From: Flavobacterium psychrophilum | GTDB lineage: Bacteria; Bacteroidota; Bacteroidia; Flavobacteriales; Flavobacteriaceae | NCBI GenBank assembly: GCA_003243255.1 | Contig: QFQM01000012.1 | Coordinates: forward strand, 1 to 49,441 | Length of the DNA: 49,441 bases | Reading direction: 5' to 3' | In this document: piece by piece, positions 42,259 to 48,913 of the stretch | Layout: every line of letters begins with the position of its first letter | Numbering within the stretch: position 1 is the stretch's first letter | Position numbers and translations under genes: made by a program | The notes under the pieces: generated by a model | Databases searched by the model: none | Told to the model about the DNA's origin: nothing | The model's input: only the letters and a program-made list of their open reading frames with translations

Positions 42259-42735
42259 ATGAATGCAACAACAGAACAAGTGTACATCACTTACGAATTC
42301 AACGCTCCCGTCAAAATGGTATTTGACGCCTGGACACAACCCGAACAGCTACTGCAATGGTTTGCCCCTACCGGCTGCGACCTCAAATTTGAGAGCGTAG
42401 ACGTGCGCTAAGGTGGTTCTTTTCTTTCGTGTATCAGTAATCCGAAATTTGGCGATTGCTGGTGCAAAGGCACCTACCTTGACATTGATTACCCTAACAG
42501 GTTGGTCTTTACCATGGAGGTTGCCGATGCCTCAGGCAAAAGTATTTCAGCCACAGATGCCGGTATGGATGCCGAATGGCCAGACAGCACCACCGTTGAT
42601 ATAACCTTTACCGAAAACAACGGAAAAACAACAATAGAGCTACGACAAACGGTATCGGAAGCACTTGCCAAAAAGACCGGTGCCCACCCAAGCTGGATAC
42701 TGATGCTGGACAGGCTTCAGGAACTTCTAAAATAA
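42259..42735 (+). pseudogene. SRPBCC/AHSA1-family protein gene interrupted by an in-frame TAA
   Basis: One frame from ATG 42259 to the stop at 42735 (about 158 residues) encodes an AHSA1/activator-of-Hsp90-like START-fold protein, except for TAA at 42409-42411 (codon 51). Before it: TYEFNAPVKMVFDAWTQPEQ and LQWFAPTGCDLKFESVDVR. After it: GGSFLSCISNP, WCKGTYLDIDYPNRLVFTM and the C-terminal helix HPSWILMLDRLQELLK. A homologue would read VRxGGSF with a single sense codon at the break. So a one-base change inactivated it, or it is a sequence error. It lies in an operon with the ArsR gene, 2 bases downstream. Confidence 0.88.
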
Positions 42736-42761
42736 TCATCTTAATCTTCAATCAAAAAGCG

Positions 42762-42790
42762 AAAGCCTCATCGTATGGATGGGGCTTTTC
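42762..42790 (+). terminator. Terminator of the ArsR/SRPBCC operon
   Basis: AAAGCCTCATC (42762-42772) pairs with GATGGGGCTTT (42778-42788) with one G-T pair, followed by TTCTGTTT. Confidence 0.8.
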
Positions 42791-42844
42791 TGTTTGTAGG
42801 ATAAATTTTATTTGCGTTAATTTGAATGCATATAAATTTAAATA

Positions 42845-43660
42845 ATGTTTAGTAAAAATTTTATAACCCTATTAAATGAAGCACAGTTCACTGCTGATAT
42901 TTTGGCTAGTGGTATAACTCAAATAGGCAAGATAAATTATGCGAAAAAAGGCCTTTATTTTACCTCATTCACTTCTCTTTCAACTGGTTTAGAAAGAATA
43001 GGTAAATTATGTTTAATCGTTGATTTCTATTTACAAAACAATAAATTTCCTGATGATAAGATTCTTAAGAACGAAATAGGTCATGACTTAGAGAAGCTAT
43101 ATGAAAAATCAAAGGAGATTATAAATTATCATAACATCAAACTTTCATTCCTTGAAAATTTGGATGATCAGATATATACTGACATCCTATCAATACTATC
43201 AAGATTTGCAAAAGGTGACAGATATTCAAATATAAATTTTCTGTCACAAAGCAAATTTCAAGCTGATCCCATACATGAGTGGTATACAAAAGTTGAAACA
43301 ATATTATTTGATAAAAGAGTTTCACAGGGTAAAAAAAATAGTATATCACAAAAAGCAAAATTTGTCAATCAAATGATTGGTAAAAATTCATCTGTTTTAT
43401 ATTTTGACGAGAAAGGTAACGTACTAAAATCAATAGAAGAAGCCAGTTTTAAAACAGGATTATATGAGGCTGTTTCCAAATACAGGCAATTATATATAGC
43501 ACAAATTATCAGATATTGGATAGAAATTCTACGCGAATTACATTATATTTCCATTAAAAAGAAAAGCACAGATATTCCTCATTTCGGAGAAGTTTTTCCA
43601 ATATTTTATAATGAGGACTCATATCTTCTTACAAGAAAAAATTTTGAACGAATTAGATAA
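42845..43660 (+). CDS. Unrecognised helical protein, possibly HEPN/AbiV-like
   Basis: 271 aa, cytoplasmic (no signal peptide or membrane segment), predicted mainly alpha-helical. The N-terminal part has STGLERIGKLCLIVDFYLQN and EIGHDLEKLYEKSKEI, like the helix-turn-helix pattern of HEPN-type proteins (AbiV, MAE_28990-type), but a clear R-X4-6-H motif is not evident. The C-terminal half (about 190-271) has a strand pair SVLYFDEKGNVLKSI and a tail. The base composition is clearly more AT-rich than its neighbours, and it has its own promoter region, so recent acquisition is likely. A defence role is only a suggestion. Confidence 0.6.
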   Translation: MFSKNFITLLNEAQFTADILASGITQIGKINYAKKGLYFTSFTSLSTGLERIGKLCLIVDFYLQNNKFPDDKILKNEIGHDLEKLYEKSKEIINYHNIKLSFLENLDDQIYTDILSILSRFAKGDRYSNINFLSQSKFQADPIHEWYTKVETILFDKRVSQGKKNSISQKAKFVNQMIGKNSSVLYFDEKGNVLKSIEEASFKTGLYEAVSKYRQLYIAQIIRYWIEILRELHYISIKKKSTDIPHFGEVFPIFYNEDSYLLTRKNFERIR

Positions 43661-43679
43661 AAGGGTTCCTATCCCCCAC

Positions 43680-43742
43680 TGGTGCGAGCGCCACGCTCGT
43701 ACCAAATTGTAGTTGGACACGAGCCAAAGCCTCGCGCCAGCG
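43680..43742. repeat. GC-rich palindromic dispersed-type repeat
   Basis: TGGTGCGAGCG (43680-43690) faces ACGCTCGTACCA (43693-43704) in a hairpin, followed by GGACACGAGCCAAAGCCTCGCGCCAGCG (read as 43714-43742 with a CGAG/CTCG core). It is much more GC-rich than the AT-rich gene before it. It lies between convergent genes. Confidence 0.55.
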
Positions 43743-43758
43743 AAAATAACAATACCCA

Positions 43759-44658
43759 TCACTTCTTCCCAAACACCCTGTCAAAATGCTTTACATAGGT
43801 AATCTGTAAATTTACGGAAGTAAGGCTAAAGCTGTCGGAGGTATAATATACCTGCTTGTTATTCACTATAAATGACATACCAATACCCCAACTGTCTTTA
43901 TGGTAACCGGCACCACCACGGGCAAAGGCTGTGGGGTAGAGTTTTATTTTTCCGTCTTCGAGTACATCAACCTCATTTCCGGCATTGACCCCTACAGTCG
44001 TCATACCGGATAGCAGCCAGTGTTTGTCAATTACCCACGAATACCCATAACCGGCATTAACACCCAACTGAAAATTGTTTACGCTATTCTTTGCCGCTCC
44101 AAAGGCATCTTCAAGGCGTAATTTATAATGATAGGCACCTCCTCCCAACAAAAAACTCCCGGCAGACTGCAGTTGCTTTTCCGTTTGCTCCAAAGCTGCT
44201 TTTGTCGAAAAGCGGTCGTGGTTAAAAACGTAGGTCAGCTCTCCCCCTATCAGTTGTGCCGAGGTATCGGGATAAAGCGTTACGCCACTATTGTCGTTAT
44301 AAAAGCCTTTGTATTTTTGATAGAACAGGTCGACAAGGAATTTCCTTCCGTAATTATGTATCTGGAAATCAACCGACCTTGTTTTCCCTAAGTCATTTTC
44401 TATGGGAAACACCCCAAAACTCGAACTCAGGTTTACAACCGTATTCTTTATCGAGAATCCTAGCCCTAATCGTACAGGATTGTTCGGCGAATAATCTTTT
44501 TCATTGTGTTCTATCTCAATGCCGCTACGCGATATAAAAGCCTTTACCATCATCTTTTGAGGGTATTGCCCTATATAGGTTGTATCAACAGCGGATTGGG
44601 CAAATGCATTTTGACACGTAATAAAAGTGATAAGTAAAGTGGTAATCCTGAAAAGCAT
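43759..44658 (-). CDS. DUF4421-family outer-membrane protein
   Basis: 299 aa: a signal peptide (ending AFAQ) and alternating amphipathic strands, with the DUF4421-like opening YIGQYPQKMMVKAFISRSG and PVRLGLGFSIKNTVVNLSSSFG, and an aromatic C-terminal strand region (NLQITYVKHFDRVFGKK). Predicted outer-membrane beta-barrel of unknown function. It is a single gene with dispersed repeats on both sides. Confidence 0.8.
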   Translation of the reverse strand: MLFRITTLLITFITCQNAFAQSAVDTTYIGQYPQKMMVKAFISRSGIEIEHNEKDYSPNNPVRLGLGFSIKNTVVNLSSSFGVFPIENDLGKTRSVDFQIHNYGRKFLVDLFYQKYKGFYNDNSGVTLYPDTSAQLIGGELTYVFNHDRFSTKAALEQTEKQLQSAGSFLLGGGAYHYKLRLEDAFGAAKNSVNNFQLGVNAGYGYSWVIDKHWLLSGMTTVGVNAGNEVDVLEDGKIKLYPTAFARGGAGYHKDSWGIGMSFIVNNKQVYYTSDSFSLTSVNLQITYVKHFDRVFGKK

Positions 44659-44747
44659 TGTAAGTAAGGAATGTAACAGGATAACGGGGGATATGCGGGT
44701 TTGGTATTAATACTGCTAAAAAGTTACAATTCATTAAATACTGTTCC

Positions 44748-44811
44748 GTCATTGCGAGGAACGAAGCAATCTGAGATTGCCACGCTCCGTTCCACTTCGC
44801 TCGCAATGACA
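44748..44811. repeat. Long palindromic dispersed repeat, full copy
   Basis: The left arm GTCATTGCGAGGAACGAAGC (44748-44767) and the right arm ending CACTTCGCTCGCAATGAC (to 44811), with AATCT/AGATT in the middle, form a complete inverted repeat. The right half recurs at 25256-25292. The known intergenic 'GTCATTGCGAG' repeat type of Bacteroidota is the best match. Confidence 0.7.
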
Positions 44812-44828
44812 GAACGTATGAGAGACAA

Positions 44829-44857
44829 CCTCCGACCTCGGACCTCCGACTTCGGAC
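44829..44857. repeat. Short CTCCGAC/CTCGGAC tandem repeat
   Basis: Four alternating units CTCCGAC, CTCGGAC, CTCCGAC and TTCGGAC follow one another. A related word (GTCGGAAGTCTGAAG) stands at about 41253 in the opposite sense. It is likely part of the same dispersed-repeat cluster upstream of the J-domain gene. Confidence 0.5.
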
Positions 44858-44908
44858 AACCACCAACCAAAAAAATCCCTTACATTTACAGTCCGAACGA
44901 TTGCTTAC

Positions 44909-45592
44909 ATGAAGAACCACTATCAAATACTGGGTGTTGCGCCCAACTGCTCACAGGCCGACATAAAAAAAGCCTACCGACAGCTGGCATTGCAGCACCA
45001 TCCCGACAAGAACAGCGGAAACAGTGATAGTGAGGAACTCTTTAAGGAGATACTGGAATCGTATATCGTACTCAGTGATACCGATACCCGCGCCGAATAT
45101 GACTATATCAGGGGCGCAAAACCAGGTTTCAGGCATAAAGCCGATAATGGTAAACCTACACCTATAAAATACCTGATACACTTTAAAAAGATCAAGGATG
45201 CCGTACTGAATACCAACGGCCACATGAATAAAAGGGCGCTTTTTAAGGTGCTGGATGAGTTGCTTACCAATGAAAATATCAACTTCCTGCTTTATGAAAG
45301 GGATATAGCCGTAAACAGCCTTATCATGGACGAGCTTATTACCTGCTGCATTTTCCTCGCACAGGACGACAAAACCGCAATACAGCCCAAACTTAAAAAA
45401 CTGGCAGACGGCAACACCCGTATGCTCAGCAGGATCGAAACCCTGAATACTGCCGAAAATCACGATATCCCAAAAGCCTCAAAAACCAACGTACAGGACA
45501 ATGACGAGATGCCGCCACTCACAACCATACTGCTGTTTGTTTTGATCCTTTTGCTGTTTGTTATCGCAATTTATTCGCTGTATCGTAAGTAA
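44909..45592 (+). CDS. Tail-anchored J-domain protein
   Basis: 227 aa. An N-terminal J-domain (about 4-66) with the DnaK-stimulating motif HPD (31-33) in QHHPDKNSG; an unknown helical middle (about 75-175); and one C-terminal membrane helix (about 205-224) followed by only a few residues. There is no G/F region, zinc finger or substrate domain, so it is a type III J-protein that would recruit DnaK to the inner membrane with the J-domain in the cytoplasm. Its client is unknown. Confidence 0.85.
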   Translation: MKNHYQILGVAPNCSQADIKKAYRQLALQHHPDKNSGNSDSEELFKEILESYIVLSDTDTRAEYDYIRGAKPGFRHKADNGKPTPIKYLIHFKKIKDAVLNTNGHMNKRALFKVLDELLTNENINFLLYERDIAVNSLIMDELITCCIFLAQDDKTAIQPKLKKLADGNTRMLSRIETLNTAENHDIPKASKTNVQDNDEMPPLTTILLFVLILLLFVIAIYSLYRK

Positions 45593-45644
45593 GGTTTTGT
45601 TTCATAATATTTTATATATTTAGGCAATCCAAATCCAATCCACC

Positions 45645-45743
45645 ATGTTGTTAACATTATTACTTCCGTGGCTAATATTCTTTTTCTTCTATGTCAACTG
45701 GCTTAGAAAGAAAAGACCCTACAAAAAACCAGTAAGACCATGA
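45645..45743 (+). CDS. Small 32-aa membrane protein, translationally coupled
   Basis: ATG 45645 to TGA 45741-45743. It starts MLLTLLLPWLIFFFFYVNW and ends with the basic LRKKRPYKKPVRP, so it is one hydrophobic helix with a positively charged cytoplasmic tail. Its last codons overlap the start of the VOC gene as ATGA (45740-45743), a typical sign of coupled translation. The length is below usual gene-calling cutoffs. No function can be given. Confidence 0.65.
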   Translation: MLLTLLLPWLIFFFFYVNWLRKKRPYKKPVRP

Positions 45744-46102
45744 ACCACGCCAAATCCATACGTCCTTTTATAGGGGCAAAACACTTTGAAACATCGCGTA
45801 GCTTTTATCGTGACCTGGGCTTTGAAGAGACTGTTTTAAGTACAAATATGTCGGTTTTCAAATCGGGAGCGATGGCTTTCTATCTTCAGGATGCCTACGT
45901 AAAGGATTGGGTAGACAATACCATGATCTTTATGGAGGTAGACGATACTGTCCGTTTCTGGAATGAGCTTACCGCCCTAAATCTCACTGATAAATATCCT
46001 TCCGTAAAACTTGTACCGGTCCGCACACTGGACTGGGGAAAGGAATGTTTTGTACATGATCCTTCAGGTATACTGTGGCATTTTGGGGAGTTTAGTAAAT
46101 AG
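45740..46102 (+). CDS. VOC-family (glyoxalase/bleomycin-resistance-like) protein
   Basis: 120 aa in the paired beta-alpha-beta-beta-beta layout of VOC proteins: SIRPFIGAKHFETSRSFYRDLGFEETV, MAFYLQDAY, NTMIFMEVDD and the ending GKECFVHDPSGILWHFGEF. The metal-ligand pattern of true glyoxalase I is incomplete, so an enzymatic reaction is not assigned; a binding or resistance-type role is possible. Starts inside the stop of the 32-aa ORF. Confidence 0.85.
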   Translation: MNHAKSIRPFIGAKHFETSRSFYRDLGFEETVLSTNMSVFKSGAMAFYLQDAYVKDWVDNTMIFMEVDDTVRFWNELTALNLTDKYPSVKLVPVRTLDWGKECFVHDPSGILWHFGEFSK

Positions 46103-46111
46103 GATGATTAT

Positions 46112-46609
46112 ATGAAGTACCTGCTTTCTCTTTCATTAATCGTTTTATTTCTTTCCTGTAACAAGACAAAAGACAGTAAAGCGGCAATTAAAAATGATAC
46201 TATTGTTGTTTACAATGAAATGATTTTTGCTGCAAAAGGCGGTTATAAATCTGGAAACAAAAAAATATTAAAAATTATAGATACTGCCTGTATAAATGGA
46301 AAAGAACGTGCAAATAAAATGACACTAAAAGGGCTATATACTTATTATTATGGTGCTGGTTTCAACTGTACTGAAGAAAAACAGGAATATGTTAAAAAAG
46401 CTTTTTTAAAAAAAGGTATTAGGATAGGCCATTACTTTGTGAGTTGCCTGGGTGATCCCGCTTCTGATAAATTCGGATTCAACTGTTATGAAAAAGCAAT
46501 GAACCAAGAGTTTGAAAAAAAATACGGAAAAGTCCGTATTGATTCGATGGAACAAGCTTACATTAAGCTTTATTATGAATACTCCGAATTTAAAAGAAAA
46601 TCTAAATGA
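46112..46609 (+). CDS. Putative lipoprotein of unknown function
   Basis: 165 aa. Lipobox LFLSC (Cys16), then a Lys-rich mature protein with three further cysteines (in DTACING, GFNCTEE and FGFNCYEKA, plus SCLGD), which might form disulfides in the periplasm. More AT-rich and Lys-rich than its neighbours. Its stop overlaps the start of the next gene as ATGA (46606-46609). No family recognised. Confidence 0.72.
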   Translation: MKYLLSLSLIVLFLSCNKTKDSKAAIKNDTIVVYNEMIFAAKGGYKSGNKKILKIIDTACINGKERANKMTLKGLYTYYYGAGFNCTEEKQEYVKKAFLKKGIRIGHYFVSCLGDPASDKFGFNCYEKAMNQEFEKKYGKVRIDSMEQAYIKLYYEYSEFKRKSK

Positions 46610-47073
46610 ACACATCTACCCAAATAGCAAAACACTTTCGTGAAGTTATCTCTGGTGGTAACTGGTGTACTGTGAACCTTAAAGACACTCTTAGCAACAT
46701 AACCTGGGAACAAGCCAATACACAGGTATACTCTTTCAATACCATTACGGCTCTAACCTATCATATTGGGTATTACATCACTGCTGTACTTAAAGTGTTA
46801 GAGGGAGGTCCGCTGGATGCCCACGATAAATTCAGCTTTGACCATCCGGTAATCGCATCGGAAGCCGACTGGCAGCAACTTCAGGACAAGATATGGCGTG
46901 AAAGTGAAGCCTTTGCCAACCTTATAGAAAAATTACCGGAAGAAATTATCTATCAGGATTTTATTGATGGTAAATATGGCATATATTTCAGGAACCTCGT
47001 TGGCATAATTGAACATACACATTACCATTTAGGACAAATTGTTTTGCTTAAAAAGATGATTCTCAACATCTAA
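46606..47073 (+). CDS. DinB-like protein (second copy type)
   Basis: 155 aa, a DinB/YfiT-type helical bundle. Likely metal ligands: the histidine in ALTYHIGYYI (about His49) and two in IIEHTHYHLGQIV near the C-terminus. It has a short acidic insertion (LEGGPLDAHDKFSFDHP) typical of one DinB subgroup. It shares an ATGA overlap with the lipoprotein gene, so both are co-translated. It is not closely similar to the DinB-like protein at 36463. Confidence 0.85.
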   Translation: MNTSTQIAKHFREVISGGNWCTVNLKDTLSNITWEQANTQVYSFNTITALTYHIGYYITAVLKVLEGGPLDAHDKFSFDHPVIASEADWQQLQDKIWRESEAFANLIEKLPEEIIYQDFIDGKYGIYFRNLVGIIEHTHYHLGQIVLLKKMILNI

Positions 47074-47230
47074 TTATATAGAATCAGTACAAATTACACT
47101 TTGCCATTTTAAGAATTTCGCTTACATAATAAGCCTGTATCATGCATGTTTAATAGGTTTTCGTGACCATAACTAAAAATTTTTCAAGAAAAAACACAAT
47201 CAACTGACATAAAAAAAATTACAATACGTT
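47074..47230. other. Intergenic stretch before the small-RNA candidate
   Basis: AT-rich, with no open frame of note, no hairpin with a T-run, and no promoter that I would defend. It separates the DinB-like gene from the small-RNA promoter. Confidence 0.4.
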
Positions 47231-47259
47231 TTGAGTTTGGCACATTAATTGTATCTTTG
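47231..47259 (+). promoter_or_regulatory. Promoter of the small-RNA candidate
   Basis: TTG (47231-47233), 18-base spacer, TATCTTTG (47252-47259): a near-perfect match to the Bacteroidota promoter consensus, with no gene starting downstream on this strand. The RNA would start near 47265. Confidence 0.75.
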
Positions 47260-47264
47260 TCATT

Positions 47265-47363
47265 ATAAATCTCATAATCATAAGATTTGAGGTTTGTTAA
47301 TAATTGGTTGGTTGGTTTGTTAAGTCCCGTCATTCTCTCAAGAATGGCGGGATTTACTTTTTA
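47265..47363 (+). ncRNA. Candidate free-standing small RNA (about 99 nt)
   Basis: Starts after a strong promoter and ends in a strong terminator hairpin (16-pair stem 47321-47336 / 47341-47356 with a CTCA loop and three G-T pairs, followed by CTTTTT). A 5' hairpin AAATCT...AGATTT (about 47266-47288) and an unpaired G/T-rich middle TTGGTTGGTTGGTTTG (47304-47319) make a typical layout for an sRNA that pairs with C/A-rich mRNA. No open reading frame fits. A known Rfam family is possible but cannot be excluded or confirmed by eye. Confidence 0.6.
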
Positions 47364-47501
47364 AAGCAAATTGAAGATTTAAGGATTGAAAAAATTAAAG
47401 ATTGTCAGTCAAAAAAAGCTTTCAAAAAACACCTGTTTTTGAAAAACCAAAAGTGCAATATACTATTTTAGATTATTCGATATCAGATTATTAGACAGCG
47501 C

Positions 47502-47550
47502 TAATATTACGCACAAAAATGACGTTTTGAGAACAAAAAGCGTAATATTA
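47502..47550 (-). terminator. Hairpin at the end of the glycosyltransferase gene
   Basis: TAATATTACGC (47502-47512) and GCGTAATATTA (47540-47550) are an 11-bp perfect inverted repeat with a 27-base loop, overlapping the stop codon of the minus-strand glycosyltransferase. Likely terminator or 3'-end stabiliser. The 5' T-run is weak. Confidence 0.55.
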
Positions 47551-48825
47551 TTTTCGTAAAATACTGGCTAGCTGCGAAGTAAGGTTTTTACGCGAAAATT
47601 GCTGCAAACCGATAGCGTTAGACTTCAGATTCCCTTCTTTATATTGGTCGAAATAACTAAGAATTGTCTTTTTAATCAATTCTTTATCAGCATATAACGA
47701 GAATACACCCGTATTTGTAGACTGTATTATAGAAGCAAAATCGGCTCCTTCAGGCCCAATTGCTAAAATTGGCCTTTCTGAAACCATATATTCGAATAAC
47801 TTACCCGGAATAATGCATTTTGTATCCGGCGAATCGATCTCAATCAGTAGCAACACCTGTGATTTTCTCTGCTCGGCAACGGCAGTGCTGTGCGGCACAT
47901 ACCCAAGGTTGTTTACATAGCCCGAAAGCCCCGAATTCTCAATAGATTCAAGTACTTCGGCACTAACAGCACCTATCAGTTTCAGCTCAAAATAAGTGTG
48001 GAAATCGGGTATTTCAACCAATAATCCCACAAGTGCTTTCCACAACATTTGCGGATTGCGCTCTGACAGAAAAGAACCTATATGAGCCAGCGTAAACTTC
48101 TCGTCAAGAGGTTGTTTTGCTATTATTTCGGTATCATAACCATTGGTGATAACATCAATTGGCTTACTGGTAAGCAACTGAAATTCAGCCTTTGTGGTTG
48201 GACTGGTAACCAAAATACTATCGGCAGTATTAAGAACTTTCTTCTCTAAGTCTTTGTGCTTTTTTGCCGCTGAATTACTTAGTTTGAGCTCCTTATGATA
48301 ACCAATTGTAGTCCATGGGTCACGGAAGTCAGCAATCCATTTTACAGGATGCAATTCCTTTAATCTCATCCCTATAAGATGCAGGCTGTGTGGCGGACCT
48401 GTAGTAATAACGGTATCTATGCCATTCTCCTTAATATATCTCGAAAGGTAATTTACAGAAGGTTTTACCCACAGCACACGGGCATCAGGAATGAAAAGGT
48501 TACCCCTCACCCACAACATGATACGCTGTAAAAACGACTGCTTTTTCTTATTTGGGATTATTCCCGAACTTATCTTTTTGGTATTGCTTTTAGAAAATGC
48601 CGAAGCCCATGCATACGGCTCGGTTATCTTTTGCTTCAGGATAGTGACATCAGGATTAACCTCCTTCAAAAGCCCTTCATCTACAAGCGGATATGTAGGG
48701 TTTTCAGGGATATAAACTACCGGCTCTATGCCAAAATCCGGAAGGTACTTAACAAACTTCAGCCAGCGCTGTACACCGGGCCCACCTGCAGGAGGCCAGT
48801 AGTAGGTTATGATAAGTACTTTCAT
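47548..48825 (-). CDS. GT4-family glycosyltransferase
   Basis: 425 aa, GT-B fold. N-terminal domain with the ITYYWPPAGGPGVQRWLKFVKYL opening typical of Bacteroidota GT4 enzymes; the ADFRDPW motif; and a C-terminal nucleotide-sugar domain with VITNGYD, SFLSERNPQMLWKAL and the KLFEYMVSERPILAIGPEGAD block carrying the EX7E-like glutamate region. The product is probably a cell-surface polysaccharide or lipopolysaccharide O-unit. It is downstream of the YfhO-like gene on the same strand, which fits a cell-envelope operon. Confidence 0.9.
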   Translation of the reverse strand: MKVLIITYYWPPAGGPGVQRWLKFVKYLPDFGIEPVVYIPENPTYPLVDEGLLKEVNPDVTILKQKITEPYAWASAFSKSNTKKISSGIIPNKKKQSFLQRIMLWVRGNLFIPDARVLWVKPSVNYLSRYIKENGIDTVITTGPPHSLHLIGMRLKELHPVKWIADFRDPWTTIGYHKELKLSNSAAKKHKDLEKKVLNTADSILVTSPTTKAEFQLLTSKPIDVITNGYDTEIIAKQPLDEKFTLAHIGSFLSERNPQMLWKALVGLLVEIPDFHTYFELKLIGAVSAEVLESIENSGLSGYVNNLGYVPHSTAVAEQRKSQVLLLIEIDSPDTKCIIPGKLFEYMVSERPILAIGPEGADFASIIQSTNTGVFSLYADKELIKKTILSYFDQYKEGNLKSNAIGLQQFSRKNLTSQLASILRK

Positions 48826-48856
48826 TTTAGGATCTTGTATTATTCAAAAGACTATG

Positions 48857-48903
48857 AGATAATAGATGATAGACAACCGTCTGTTTTCTATCATCTATTA
48901 TCT
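48857..48903. repeat. Perfect 16-bp inverted repeat between YfhO and GT4 genes
   Basis: AGATAATAGATGATAG (48857-48872) and CTATCATCTATTATCT (48888-48903) are exact reverse complements around a 15-base loop. It may be a dispersed palindrome or an intercistronic hairpin that adjusts the expression ratio between the two minus-strand genes. Confidence 0.6.
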
Positions 48904-48913
48904 GTATGTCATG

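Noticed and set aside
44829..44857. CRISPR-like tandem words (CTCCGAC/CTCGGAC)
   Set aside because: Units are 7 bases with no spacers, and no cas genes are in the window.
46112..47073. Toxin-antitoxin pair from the ATGA-overlapping lipoprotein and DinB-like genes
   Set aside because: The first has a lipobox and the second is a typical DinB enzyme fold; neither looks like a toxin or antitoxin.
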